Of a stretch of 64,000 nucleotides of DNA, positions 33,950 to 45,749 are shown piece after piece (the stretch's first letter is position 1; the number at the start of each line of letters is the position of its first letter). The notes under the pieces were generated by a model. The model ran no database searches, had not been told where the DNA came from, and saw only the letters and a program-made list of their open reading frames with translations. The position numbers and the translations under genes were made by a program. Origin of the DNA: Morella rubra (Eukaryota > Streptophyta > Magnoliopsida > Fagales > Myricaceae); the NCBI GenBank assembly GCA_003952965.2, contig CM025855.1, positions 26,951,613 to 27,015,612 on the forward strand, written 5' to 3'.

Positions 33950-35479
33950 AAGCCACTGAACTGGTCTATGTTCTCCCTTGCACGGGAAGAGTTATGATTG
34001 GTAAGTCTTTAACTATAACACTTATTTATTCAGTGGGTGAACCATTCTTTAACCACTACTACTTCTCGCACCAATTGAAATATTGCAACCCAATGCGACC
34101 ATTTCAGTCAATGTAATCGCTCGGTCGTTCGGATGTTGCTTTCTTTGCCATTTGTTTAGCTGTGAAGTAAGTGGTAGGAACCTTGCCTGCAGGAGGGCAT
34201 GAAAAAGTCCAACCAGAGGCTAGTTTAACCTCCAGGAATTATCTTAGTGCAAGTAGTCCGTAGATTATATTTCCTTCCTACAAAGAGACAAGTGTTAAGA
34301 TCATTTGACTTATGTTACTGGTAGAATTTATTTTAAAATATTGAAAGACATAAAAAGTTAGGTGCATATATTTTACATGAAATTTCGCTAAAGTGTATGT
34401 AATTTTGTCTTTTTAATTAAGAGACATATGATCGGAAATTTATGTGTAACAGTGTGTCGTTTTAATCTACAACTTATTCTAAAAATTTGCTGGTTAGAAA
34501 AGATATATTTTATTACCCAAATTATATTTCTAACACTCTCCCTTGCTTGGAGACCCTCTTATTTGTCTTTAATTAATAAACTACCACTTATTTGAATTGT
34601 CCTTAATTGATGAACTCTATACCATTTATTTCAAAAGTTTTAATTGTCATATAAATGCAGATTTATTGGCGACTTTCCAATTATTATTTTGTACAATATG
34701 GGCGACTTAATTACCGATAAAACGTGTGCTCGGGCAACTTACGTACACTGCATCTAGAAAGTCATATGACGTAATCCCCATATGAAATTTTTGAAAATCA
34801 TAAAAGATAAGAAGAAACTTTAGAAATGAGATTTTCCATCAAAACCCATTTGTATCTTTTCGTTGGCTGTACCTGGTCGGGAAGAGGAAAAATACAGGGT
34901 CAAGAAAAGACTTTTCAACTTCTAGAAGTGGGAAGGCTACATCTGCAAAACCAAGTAGTTGGATTATGGGAGGGGGGCCTTGTTTCTAATTTGTTTCCAG
35001 AAAAAGGTCCAACTTAGAGACGCTCTATGATCGATCTTTTGTCGGTCTTACAGCAGTTGGCCCCCCAAGTTACTGCTGAGAGTCAAGAGTGCACTACCAG
35101 GTACAGTCCTGTATACTCGTCGAGACTTGCTGAAAGAATTAGGCCTTAAATAGTTGTTGTATGATTTTCCGAGATGCACTACAACGAATATGCAACAATC
35201 GAACTTGATGCTGCATGCTACAATTTCGAAATATGCAAGGGTCAACTAATTACATGCCTGCTTCAAGAACTTGAACGCTGCATGCTACTTCATGATCTTA
35301 AATGGCGCAAATTCCCCTCATGATTAGGACAGGGTCAACTAATTACATGAGAATTTTATTTGAAGGTAAAATTAACCGGAAGCAAGAGCAACATCTGATC
35401 AACTACTGAATTATTTTTCGAGGGAAAAATTGCGCACCTTTGGTTCAGTTGGGAGCTGAGTTGCCGTTGCGGGTTTCGT
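33950..35479. other. GLP 5' flank, no gene seen
   Basis: The motif 'gccatttgtttagctgtg' with 'ggaacctt.cctgcaggagggcatg' (34148-34205) recurs near 36340, 46070, 49470 and 49600. About 34830-34960 matches 51790-51920, and 35100-35340 matches 52515-52740. These are the duplicated upstream regions of GLP units. An open stretch at 34826-35017 lies in this shared flank and is not supported as a gene. Confidence 0.6.
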
Positions 35480-35605
35480 AATTTTACTAATTCGTAAGCG
35501 AAAACATAGACCGGTTTAGTGACTTCTCTGTACAAATAGACAAGTTTCTATGCAACTTTACCCAGTTTTCACCGCTCAATAAGCAAGAATACAAAGGGTG
35601 CGTTT
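35480..35605 (+). pseudogene. GLP promoter relic (locus 5), no coding part
   Basis: 'aaaacatagaccggtttagtgacttc' followed by 'acaaatagacaagttt' and 'gcaactttacc' matches the promoter and leader in front of the GLP relic at 53160 (52965-53030) and, more loosely, that of the GLP at 46674. It is followed by unrelated sequence instead of exon 1. Confidence 0.7.
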
Positions 35606-35681
35606 GAAATTGAGTAATTAGCTCAAGTACTTGGAGAAAAAGGAAGGGGAAACAAAACGGGAAGTGGATTAAAACTGCCAC

Positions 35682-36308
35682 CACTACAACAATTTTCACT
35701 TTTAGTGGCGAAAATTTTCGTTGCTGAAAAATAGGCATTTCGTTGCTAAAGGTCTTCAACGGCGAAAAATTTTCGTTGCTGATTCATCGCCAAAACGACA
35801 TCGTTAAATTTTCGGTAAATTTAACTTTTACCGACGAAAAAATTTCTCCATTGATAGGGGAGATTTTCACTAATAAAACTTTATTTTCGTCGAAAGCCGT
35901 CAAATATAAAAAATGAATAATTTTTTAGCTACGAAAAATTTCGTCCTTAAAATCCTGTTCGAACCAAATTTTATGACATCTTGTTCAAACCAGATTTTTC
36001 ATTCGAACCAGATTTTGACATCTCGTTCAACCAGATTGTCCGTTCAAACTAAATTTTGTAACACTTGTTCGAACGAGATAGTCCATTTGAACCAAATTTT
36101 ATGTGAAAATTTTAGTCACTATTACCCAATTTCTTTAGTGAATTAATTGTCAAAAATATATACCTTTTTAGTGACGAAATTGATATTCGTCGCTAAATGT
36201 TATCTTTAGCGATGAACCTATAATGTCGTCACTAAAGATGTATTTTTAGCAATGAAATGGGTTTTGTTGCTGAAAAATTCGTCGCTCAAATTCAAAATTG
36301 TTGTAGTG
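35682..36308. mobile_element. Short non-autonomous CACTA element, 627 bp, TSD cac
   Basis: Starts CACTACAACAATTTTCAC and ends AAAATTGTTGTAGTG, a perfect CACTA inverted end. Three-base duplications 'cac' lie on both sides (35679-35681 and 36309-36311). Inside are subterminal repeats of the 'cgtcgctaaa / tttagcgacga' and 'gttcgaacca' types. There is no coding capacity. The same flanking text without the element is present near 49430-49450. Confidence 0.92.
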
Positions 36309-36426
36309 CACGATAGTCTTTTCCTCGTAAAAAATCTCTGTCATTTGTTTAGTTGTGAATGTAAGAAGTAGAAACCTAGCCTACAGGAGGGCATGGAAAA
36401 ATTCCAAAAAGAGGGCATTTGGTTTA

Positions 36427-36821
36427 TGATGACATCAAGAATCATCCACAGAATTGGGGCCGATCAATCCTGCAAAAGTCACCGAGGAGGGGGTGGCCTC
36501 GGATCAATCCTCCGAAGGCCAAGTGAGATTTACAAGAGGATGTTAAGTGCTCAAAGAATGGAATTAAGCATAGGTTTTTAGGAGCGTCATACCTTGTTTA
36601 TATATGGGTTTAAGAGCTATAACTCAATTGGGAGTTTGAATCATAGAGTTCCCTTAGGAGAGGGAGAGGTCTTCCGAGTATTTAGGATCCTTTGCTTATC
36701 AGGGTGCTTTCGTTGGGAGTCTGCAGGTCTCCAGGACTCTTAAGTCGGGTCGATGGTGTGCGTGCTGGGCCAAACCAAGCGTGGTCGAATCTGATAGGGC
36801 CGGGTATTTTATGGCCCATCA
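36427..36821 (-). repeat. 3' LTR of the Tat element
   Basis: Starts TGATGACATCAAGAATC and ends ATGGCCCATCA. It matches the right LTR with scattered differences and a few small indels. It is the 3' LTR because the element reads on the minus strand. Confidence 0.93.
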
Positions 36822-37140
36822 GTAGTCCTTCACTTTTCAACATCAACAAACCGAGCGGGGAGGAAGTCAGGCCGTTGTCTGGTTTACAAATGGGCCTATT
36901 ACCTTCGAGCTTCTCTTGGGCCCAGTTAAGTTTAAACAGGCTCGAGGGATAGTTTGTTTTTCAAAAACTGGCTTGCGGCATATGCTACCGCCATACCTGT
37001 CGCGCAGTTTTTCTGACCCTTTGTTTTTACGGCATCACCGTAACTTCTCTGATAACCATTCCATTTGCTTCGCGTTGTCGTGCGCTTTGACCTTCTTTCT
37101 TTCTTTGTTTTACCACGTCACTTTTCCAGAAAATCCCTTG

Positions 37141-39823
37141 CCGATGTCGGACGAGCATTTCTGGCTCTCAGTCACCAGAAATGCTCGCAACCAGGGAAAA
37201 GACGATCGCAGCCCAGCTTGCCAAACGGGAAAGCCAACTGGCCACCTTGCGCGCTAAGTACAACATTTCTCCCTCCTTGATAATGAGGGTTCCTGAAATA
37301 GGGGAGAATGTATCGGAGCCCAACGAAGATGAGCTGGGTTTCTTTGATGGTGCTTTGATTGTCGACTGTCGATTTTTTCTTTTTCGGTAGAGTCGGGAGC
37401 TGCTGTTCCTGTACTTATTGGCTCTGAGTCAGCTGGCGCCGAACGGGTGGCGACTGGCTTTAGGGTTTTTCTCTTTGTGGAAGCGGTTATTTGTTGAGGA
37501 AAATTTCGAGCCTGGAGGGAATTCATGTCCTGCTACAAGATTGCGAAGACGGGGGAGGGCATGTATCATTTTTAAAGGATGGCACAAGAGGTTCTTCTTC
37601 TTCTCGGGCGAGGGTTGGGAGTATCCTCCCTAGGAGGAGAATCCCGTTTGGGTATTACGCACGTGGGGGTCTCTTTTGCAGCGAGGTAAGAAGCTCGGTC
37701 GCATTTTCGTTTTGGCTTCACGAATTCGACTACTACTATCTCATCTTTTCAGAATAGTTACGTTTTTTTGGCAGCCAAAACAGAGCCAAACCTTGAGCCC
37801 AAGGAGATAGTGTGGGTGAGGATCGCCTCCAAGAACAAATGGGATCTCGCCAAGCTGCTGTCTTAGCTTCTCTTTTAGTTTTCTACTCGCTGTTGGATTT
37901 AGGGTAAATGCTGAAGGTTAGGATCTGCCTACGATGCCTTGCCCTTTGGATGTGCTGGTATTTGTGGCCTGGACTCCTTCGGCTTGTGACTCAGCCCTGT
38001 ATCATGAAATGGGTCAGTGAAGTATTTTAGTCCCGGGGAATAAGTAGTTACGATCAATCCCTTTTTCCATATGCCTCTATTGCTCCCCCGAACTTCATGA
38101 GGTTGGCGTGTAGTCGGGGCTTAACCCACGATCGTACTATGACTAATCAGGGGCTCTTTGATGTTTCAAGGTAAATTAAAACGCAAGGCGTTTGCTCGTT
38201 AGGAGGTGACTAAGGCGCTCGCTCGATCAAAACAAATGGTAGACATAGCAAAGGGCCACTCGGGGGTGTCTGTTTGATCCAAGTCGACTAGCCTCCCCTT
38301 GAAGATAAACTGATCAGTGGCTGGTTGTCTGAAAATCGAGCAGCTTCGACTGACAGTGACCTGCAAATACTCAAGGATAGTAGGGTGGAAATATTTGAAT
38401 CCCTTGAGGAGTCTCCTAGAGATCAGGATAGTCAGCAACCATGGCTTGTTGATAAAGAGGAAGAAGATGACAACGACGAGCAGGCGTTGTCCCGAAAGAA
38501 AACCAAACTAGCTGCCGATCAGAGATCCTGTCCCTGACCATGCGTTGTTGGGGGGTCGGCCCCACCAACCAAGGAATCAGCGAACTCTTCCAACAATTCC
38601 ATCACCACAGCTAGGTTCAAGGAGTTGATTGAGAATATGAGCGTGCCCATGACCGTGGAATGGTTATCAAAGGCGGCTGAGGAGCAATGGAGGAACACCG
38701 TGCCTTTGTGCTCAGAGGGGGTGTCTATTTTATATGGTCGATCCCGGGTGTTTACCTCAGGCGTGCCCAAGGATTAGGTGGCGAGTGGTCAAACGTCCAT
38801 TCCCGAGCTCGCTATTGTTCCCCGATCCTAAACTACTGCGAAGGAACAAGCAGGGTGCTTCGTTGCTGAACTAGAGACGTTGGCCCTAGATTCCTTAAGG
38901 AAGGGATTCCGTCGAGATTGGAGATAGCTCTTTCGAAGAGCAGGATGATGCTAGCGTGACGCAAGCGGCAGGTCATGAACTCGAAAGGTTGGATAAACAA
39001 CACAAGGATGTCCAGGGGAGAGCGGCCTTACATGAGGCAGAACTGCGCCCAAATGTCTCTGGAGCTGCAAGTGAAAGGCAGTGAGATAGATGAGCTCCAG
39101 AAAGAAGCACGCTTGCGCAACAATCAACTGCTCAAGCTTGTGGAGACGACTACTGCGGCGAGGTCCACAAGGGATAAGGCGACGAAATAAAGAGATATTA
39201 CCTTGGGGAGGGCTCATGTGGCCGAGGAAAAACTCCTTCAAGCTAGTGAACACGCTCGTCAGGTTGAGGCACGGGCCGAATCAAGTCAGAGGATTTGCAA
39301 GTGCTTAAAGAGAGACCTGCGTCTGGCCAGGCACAATATTCAACTTGTTGAGGCATCCGCGATAGATGCTCGGTAGCCGGCTGCCTTCCAGTTGGGTTTT
39401 GAGGCTACTGTGCGAGCGATACTAAAAAGATTTCCCGAGTAAGACATGTCCGACCTTAAATGGGATGATCACCTTCCGAGAAGCAAAGTGGGCACCCCAC
39501 TGACAGAGCAGTTTGACTGGGCGCGAGGGGGTGAAGATCTCGCTATAAAGGAAGCTTTTCTAGGGATGTCGGCTCCAGCACAGGCCGACGAGAAAGGTAC
39601 AAAGGGGCACGTTATTCCTGCAGAGAGCACGGCCAGCATGGGCCCTGATATGAGGCAGAGCAGCACAGATTATGTTTCGGGACAACCAAGCGATGCGACG
39701 ATTGGCTCTAATATTCTGCTGCCTTATCAGAGCTTGTCAGTAACTGAGGCCATCGTGCACCCTTTTTTATGGACTGAGGAGGATGAGGGTTTAACAGCAG
39801 CTAGACAGATGGAGGAGCCTTGA
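37141..39823 (+). pseudogene. Antisense extra gene of the Tat element ('putative gypsy type transposon' protein)
   Basis: Plus-strand reading, opposite to the element. It starts with a coil ('REKTIAAQLAKRESQLATL') and 'YNISPSLIMRVPEIGE'. Then come 'ALSQLAPNGWRLALGFFSLW' and 'IIFKGWHKRFFFFSGEGWEY', which I recognise from plant proteins labelled Transposase_28 / 'putative gypsy type transposon' (PF04195). Later parts are acidic ('EEDDNDEQALSRKKTKLAAD') and coiled coil ('AHVAEEKLLQASEHARQVEA'). The final open part is 39446-39823 ('MSDLKWDDHLPRSKVGTPLT'). The reading changes frame several times and has stops (for example near 39375 and 39442). Antisense genes at this position are known in Tat elements; their role is unknown. 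Confidence 0.7.
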
Positions 39824-39829
39824 CAATTT

Positions 39830-40560
39830 TTACTCTCCCAACTTTGTAGTTTTTGTCATTTTTTGTTGGTGTACCCGAAACTTATCGTTTGTTTAGTGTA
39901 ATTATTGCCTTTTGCTTTTAGCCCTGCTATTATTTCTAGTAGTTTTCCGTTCTTCATTTTCAACTTGACTATGCGGTCTTAGGCATATCCACTACTTGGG
40001 GTGCCCATAGCCTATTGGCTACCGTTGTTTCTAGAAATTTCGGCGTAGGCCGTTTAGAGTCAAACTTTCATGCTAACTTCCGTTTTTGGGTTTGGTGAGA
40101 AAATCGATGTCCTGCTCCTGGACCTTTTATTCCTGCTTCGTCATTGAGAACTAACGCACCTTCTTGCATCACTTTCTTGAAAGTGTTTTGTATTCTCTGG
40201 GTAGAATGAGCCAAGCCGAATTAAATCGACTCACCGAGTTGCCCTACAAGCTTTTGGTAGTGTTTTAACATGGTGTTGCAGTCAATGGAGGTTGGGAACC
40301 CTCGGTGAACATACCTGTACCGCATGCTTGAGCTAGTAACCGGCACAGTTCACGTGGCCAAGGCGGAACGGATTTACCATCTACTATACCGGTTGAAGGG
40401 ATCATATGAGATGGCATATTTTGTATATGTCCCGACCAATTTTTATTGGTTGCCTTTCTGAGGAGTTTTTAATTGTGTAGAGTTTGTTTGTACACACCGT
40501 AACCATTGAATAAAATAGATAGCTCTGAATTAGTTCATACTTACACATGCATGGCTTAAT
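39830..40560. other. Spacer between antisense gene and pol of the Tat element
   Basis: No coding region. Low-complexity T-rich stretch near 39830-39960, then unremarkable sequence. Probably the shared downstream region of both opposing genes. Confidence 0.4.
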
Positions 40561-40681
40561 CTTTGAGACCACTGCCTGGGGTATCTCGTAGTCGGGGAAG
40601 GTTTTATCTTGTGTAGACCACTACCTGAGGCCCACCTAGAGTAGAGCACCCAAGGCATTAGGCCGCTGTTGGAGCCTATCC

Positions 40682-41245
40682 CTAGCCCCCAGCAGGGCCT
40701 GTCCAGAGAATAGGGCTCGGGGAACTTGTCTGCTGTGTTCTCGGTCGAGTGACTGCCACTACCATTCCCCATTGGTCGAAGGGCCACGGAGGGCTTACAG
40801 AGGTCCTGTTCTGACTTGGGATACACTGCATAGTCGCCCAATAATACCCCGCCCTGACAGTCTTGTGAGCCAAGGCTCGGCCATCGGAGTGGTTTCCATA
40901 AATGCCTTCATGAATCTCGCAAAGTACCTGCTCCGCCTCTTTAGGGGCCAAGCATTGTAGTTGGGGCTTGGAAAAACCTTTCTTATAAAGGGTGTTTGCC
41001 TGGATCGTATACTGAGCAGCTTGTATGTAGAGCTTTCGAGTTGTTGCTCTATTAGTCGGGAGGTCGCCTACCTTAAGGAAACTGACGATGGGTCCTCCCC
41101 ACCAATCGACGAGGTTCACTTGGTACACCGCGTGTTCATACCACATTGAAGGGTGTGGCAGCACTTCCAAAAGGACTCCATGGGGACTTTTCGGACCATC
41201 GGGGTCAGAGGCCATTTGAGCCAAGGTGTTAGCCCGAGTGTTCAT
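40682..41245 (-). pseudogene. Tat integrase N-terminal remnant, catalytic core missing
   Basis: 'YTIQANTLYKKGFSKPQLQC' and 'EIHEGIYGNHSDGRALAHKT' with 'AGYYWATMQ' make up the integrase HHCC zinc-binding region. The text then reaches 'VSPPWPFDQWGMV', the lead-in to the core, and breaks off: none of the three catalytic acidic residues follows. The stop is at 40682-40684 and no core was found down to 39830. The element cannot integrate by its own integrase. Confidence 0.85.
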
Positions 41246-41299
41246 CTTTCACAGAATTTGTCGGTCGAAAATTGATTGAATAAACTTTTCAGTTCTAGT

Positions 41300-41646
41300 A
41301 CTCAAAGGAGATATTCTTTCATCTTGCTATCTTTTGCTACAAACTCGCCCTTGACTTACCCCACCACAAGCTAGGAATTGTTGCGGACCACGACATTGTC
41401 AGCTCTCAAGAAGTGCACAATGCTGACACCAGCTAGGACAGCCTAATACTCGGCTTCGTTGTTAGTTGCTTTGAAATCAAACCGAAAGGCGTATTGCAGT
41501 TCTTGATCATTTGGGGAAGTCAATATTATTCCTGCTCCGCTGGCCCATTTATTGGAGGACCCGTCCACATGAAGTGCATTCGGCTTAAACAGTCTGGTCA
41601 TCAGCAGGTACTGGATAGCTCGGATCTTCCCCACCTTCAATGTCAT
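41300..41646 (-). pseudogene. Archaeal-type RNase H (aRNH) of the Tat element
   Basis: 'HVDGSSNKWASGAGIILTSP' and 'YAFRFDFKATNNEAEY' are the first acidic (VDGS) and Glu (NNEAEY) motifs of the extra RNase H that distinguishes the Tat clade of gypsy elements. A stop follows NEAEY directly, and the rest is readable in fragments. Confidence 0.88.
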
Positions 41647-41838
41647 CTGCCTTAATCAGAAAGTTTGCTATAGCTTGGCCTTGGATTTCCGGCAGGGCTG
41701 GTATTGGATGTCAAAGTCACTGAGCTCTATGGCCCATCGTGTCAGACTCCCAAAGGCTTCAACATTTTGCAAAGTCTTCTTGAGCGGCAAATTGGTGAGG
41801 ACGATTACAGTGTGGGCTTGGAAGTAGGGTCGAAGCTT

Positions 41839-42757
41839 TCAAGTAGTTACCAACAAGGCGAATGCTGCTCGCTCAATAGGGGAATACCTTTCCTCTGCTC
41901 CCCGCAATGCTCGGCTAACGTAATACACCGGTTGCTGTGTTCCTTCCTCGTCGTGGAGCAAAACTGTACTAACCGCCTTCGAGTTGATAGCAAGATACAA
42001 GGATAAAGTGTCACCCTGAGCAGGATGGCTGAGCAGCGGAGGTTTTGAAGGTACTACTTGAGTTTTCTGAATGCGGCAGCGCATTCAGGAGTCCATTCAA
42101 AGTGACTACGAAGGATTTTGAGGAACGGCAGACACTTGTATGTTTACCGAGCAATGAAGCGACGAGTGCTGTGATCTTACCGATGAGCCTCTGCATCTCC
42201 TGCTTTATGGTAGGGGCCTTGAGTTGTATGATCACCTGTATCTTCTCGGGATTGGCTTCAATTCCCCTGTGTGATACTAGAAATCCCAAGAATTTGCCCA
42301 ACAATACCCCGAAGGCGCATTTGGTCGGGTTAAGCTTCATTCGATAATGATTCAGAGTATTGAACATTTCAGCTAAGTCGCCCAGATGGCTATGGGCGTA
42401 TTGGCTTTTTACCAGCATATCATCCACATAAACCTCGATATTGCACCCAATTTTTTTTCGAAACATGTGATTAACAAGAGTTTGTAGTGGCTCCCACGTT
42501 TTTTAGGCCGAACGACATCACTTGTAGCAATAAAGTCCTCGGTCGATTATGAAGGACATTTTTTCCTAGTCGGAAGATGCCATGGGGATCTGTTTATACC
42601 CCGAAAACGCATCCAGGAATGGCAAAAGCTCGTGCTCTGCATTCGAATCAACAAGGAGGTCGATTTGAGGCAATGGGAAACTATCTTTCGGGCATGCCGC
42701 GTTTAAGTCTTTGAAATCGACGCACATCCTCCATTTTTCTGAGGTCTTTTTCACCAT
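41839..42757 (-). pseudogene. Tat reverse transcriptase and first RNase H
   Basis: 'KWRMCVDFKDLNAACPKDSF', 'LLPFLDAFSGYKQIPMA', a broken middle, then 'VYVDDMLVKSQYAHSHLGDL' with the intact YVDD-like catalytic box, and 'GFLVSHRGIEANPEKIQ'. RNase H follows with 'LSLYLAINSKAVSTVLLHDE' and 'YYVSRALRGAEERYSPIER'. Stops lie near 42566 and 42540. Confidence 0.92.
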
Positions 42758-42831
42758 CCGAACATTTGAAACCTAGTCCGAGTAATGCACTTCCTGAATA
42801 AAAGTCTGCTGCCATGAGCTTATTTATTGCC

Positions 42832-43643
42832 TTAGTAATGGCTTGGTTTTGCTCCTTTGTGAAAGTTCTTCTCTTCTGCCGAAGGTCGGGTATTGGGCAA
42901 GGTGCTCAGCTGGTGAGTAATTACATCTGGACTGATGCCCTCCATGTCCTCGTGAGACCATGCAAAACTTGATTTATGGGCAATAAGGAATTCAATCAGT
43001 TGTTCCCGGGGTTCCCCTCGCAGAGTAGTACTAACCCGCACAGTTCTGCCTCGTCCGATCGAAACTTCTTCCAATTCTTCTGCCACTTGGGGTCATCTGT
43101 CTTCGTCTCCGTTTGCCCTGACCTGCGCTGGAGAAGCTACATCGGGAGTATTTTCATCAGTGCAGCTAACCACCTGACATGTTTTGGGCTGGATCTGACT
43201 CTTCATTGCCAAGTAATAGCATCCTCGGGCCACTTTCTAGTCCCCTTGGACTACTCCCATTTCCTGGGGGGTGGGGAATTTCATAGTCAAGTGATAGACA
43301 AAGATATGGCGTGAAGAGCAACCAGGGTAGATCGGCCAATGATGGCATTGTATGTCGATGGCGTGTTCACCACTAGGAAGTTGACCAGAGTTGTAGCAGA
43401 CGTGGGGTAACTTCCTATAGTCAGGGGGAGCCTGATTGAACCCATGGGATGAACCTTATGACTGGCAAAGTTGAACAAATCTGAAGGGGATGGTAAAAGT
43501 AGGGCATCGACCAACCCTAATTGGGTATAAGCGTTGGAGAACAGTATATCAGTGGAATTGCCATTATCCACCAAGACCCTTTGCACCACAAAGTTAGCGA
43601 CCCGTACTTTAATGATGATGGTGGCGTCATTATGCAGTTGCAA
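42832..43643 (-). pseudogene. Tat aspartic protease and pre-RT linker
   Basis: 'RVLVDNGNSTDILFSNAY' is the protease active site (D-N-G in place of D-S-G, usual for this clade) near 43570. It continues to 'GSIRLPLTIGSYP' and 'YNAIIGRSTL'. The linker 43086-42832 has 'FLIAHKSSFAWSHEDMEGI', which leads into RT in Tat elements. Confidence 0.88.
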
Positions 43644-43697
43644 TACCCCTATAACGTCGGTCTTAGTAAAAGTTATTGGAATGTTGGCTGTTCAGGA

Positions 43698-45300
43698 CTA
43701 CTTCCAAGGCTGTTCGGTGAGGAACACCTGTTGATGCTGGATCTCATGCAAGTAGTTCTTCTGTGCTTGTCGGCTCAGGCAGCCAATGCTGTTGCCATCC
43801 ATTATCATCCTCACCAATCCCCGAAGGGGAGGGGGACGTAGGTTGCCTTGATCGTCTTCATCGTTGGCCACTGGTTGGCGCTTCTGAGTGGTGCTACTTT
43901 CATAGGCTCTCAGTCGAGCTCGATTGGGGCAGGGAACACCGTTCTCTAATATGAAACAACAGAGTTTACCTTCCTGTAGCAAGTACTCTATTTGCCTCAT
44001 TAATTCTCGGCAGTCATCAATGATATGGCCGTGATCCACATGGAATTCACATTACTGTCCCAGGTCCCTCTTTTCTGGGTGCCCACGGAGCTTTGGAGGC
44101 CACTTCACATTTGGATTGTGCTTGATCTGCATGAGAATTTCCCAAGGTGCTGTGTTTAGGGCCGTGAACATCGGGGCCCCCGTGCTATCTTATAGGGGTC
44201 GAAACTCAAATCGGGGTTTAGGGGAGCGGTCTCTAGACGACCGTTGACGTTGGTCTCGAGGACATGAATGGTCGGGATCCTGGTCACGCTTCGTATGCCT
44301 TGACTGTTCGGGCGAAGGATGATCGGCCCCTTCTTTCAACAAGTCTTCACAGTTCATGTGCTCCTGGGCTTCCCGCATGGCCTCCCCAAAGTTGGTAGGG
44401 TTTTTTCTGAGGAGGTATCTCAGGAAGTCGCTAGGCTGGAGGCCGGTGGTCAATGACATGAGTTTAATTTCGTCAGTGGCACGTGAGATGTTGACAACTT
44501 CTCGGTTGAATTGCGCCAGGTAGATATGTAGGCTCTTCTTAGATACCGAAGAGGTACGAAGAGTGCTTCTTGAGCTATCTGTTAGAGACATAGTGGTTGA
44601 CGAACAGGGCACTGAGGGTATCAAAATCGTCAATGGAGTTTGGTGGTAAGCTAGAGAACCACCGCTGTGCCGGCCCTTTGAGGGTGAGAGAGAAGGCACA
44701 ACAGAGAATCGGGTCTGTATAGGATTGGACATGCATGTGATGGCGAAAGATTTTGATGTGGTCACAGGGATCGGTTGAACCATCGAAAAAGTCAATTACT
44801 GGTGGTCGAAACCGTGGGGGCATCGGCCAGGTGAGCACTTTAAAGGCGAACAGGGAACTGCCCAGTTGGGACACGGCAGTGGGGCCACTGGTCATCGTGG
44901 TCTCCACCGTTGCCAATTTCTGTTCAAGCCGCAGGATCTGCTCATCTTAGGCAATCATCTGTTCGCAAAGAGTAGCAAGCCAGCCCTCTCCGTGAGGCTG
45001 CCTAGAAGGCTAGATGGGTCTCGCCCGATCCTTCGCAATGAGTGGCTGAAGCCCGTGACTTGGAAGGAGACTGTGATGGACTCGGAGGTGGATTAGTGGA
45101 CTGGGATGGCCCTGCAGGTTTACGGACAAGGCTCTCCACGTTCTTAGCCAGGGATACCAATAGAGTATCATCGACGGGGGGAATGCCGGTGATAGCGCCA
45201 GACTGCGCAACACCGTTCTGGTTGTCAAGAGTGGAAGTCATTTGGTGGGTGGGGTGGGGGAATAAGGTGAATTTTGGCTGAGAGGTGGCTTTTGTCAAAA
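43698..45300 (-). pseudogene. Tat gag
   Basis: The N-terminal part reads from about 45267 ('STLDNQNGVAQSGAITGIPP'). The core gag domain is at 44916-44190, with 'DFFDGSTDPCDHIKIFRHHM' and 'TLKGPAQRWFSSLPPNSIDD'; after a frameshift near 44580 it has 'SLHIYLAQFNREVVNI' and 'SLTTGLQPSDFLRYLLRKNP'. The basic C-terminal region with 'DHGHIIDDCRELMRQIEYLL' (44039-43698) resembles the nucleocapsid part. Frameshifts and a stop near 44190 break it. Confidence 0.88.
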
Positions 45301-45307
45301 GGAAATT

Positions 45308-45324
45308 CCCACAAACGGTGCCAA
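45308..45324 (-). other. Primer binding site of the Tat element
   Basis: Minus-strand TTGGCACCGTTTGTGGG next to the 5' LTR. It resembles the TGGCGCCGT.TGTGGG primer site common in Tat and Ogre elements, with one changed base. Confidence 0.7.
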
Positions 45325-45325
45325 C

Positions 45326-45726
45326 TAATGACGTCAAGAATCACCACAGAACCAGGGGCCGATCAATCCTGCAAAAGTCACTGAGGAGGGGGTGGCCTCG
45401 GATCAATCCTCCGACGGCCAAGTGAGATTTACAAAAGGATGTTAAGTGCTTAGAGAATGGAACTAAGCATAGGTTTTTAGGAGTGTCATACCTTGTTTAT
45501 ATATTGGTTTAAGAGCCATACATCAATTGGGGGTCTGAATCGTAGAGTTCCCTTAGGAGAGGGAGAGGTCTTCCGAGTATTTACGATCCTTTGTGTATCG
45601 GGTGCTTTCGTTGGGAGTCTGCAGTCTCCAGAACTCTTAAGTCGAGCAGTCAGGCGATGTTGTGAGTGCTGGGCCAGACCAAGCGTGGTTGAATCTGGTA
45701 AGGGCCTAGTATTTTATGGCCCATCA
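45326..45726 (-). repeat. 5' LTR of the Tat element
   Basis: Starts TAATGACGTCAAG (TG changed to TA at the inner end) and ends ATGGCCCATCA next to the gttta duplication. Confidence 0.93.
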
Positions 45727-45749
45727 GTTTATATTAATATTATATATAA

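Larger units (their letters stand above)
36427..45726 (-). mobile_element. Ty3/gypsy Tat-lineage element, 9.3 kb, complete ends
   Basis: LTRs at 36427-36821 and 45326-45726 (about 400 bp) have TG...CA ends; the right LTR starts TAATGACGTC with one changed base. Perfect 5-bp TSD gttta lies at 36422-36426 and 45727-45731. The element reads on the minus strand: primer site, gag, protease, RT, RNase H, a second (archaeal-type) RNase H, then an integrase with only its N-terminal part. The second RNase H and an antisense gene near the 3' LTR are hallmarks of the Tat/Ogre group. The internal genes carry many stops and frameshifts. Confidence 0.93.

Noticed and set aside
36427-45726. Tat element considered as an integrated pararetrovirus
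   Set aside because: It has two LTRs, a 5-bp TSD, an integrase remnant and an aRNH; pararetroviruses lack LTRs and integrase.
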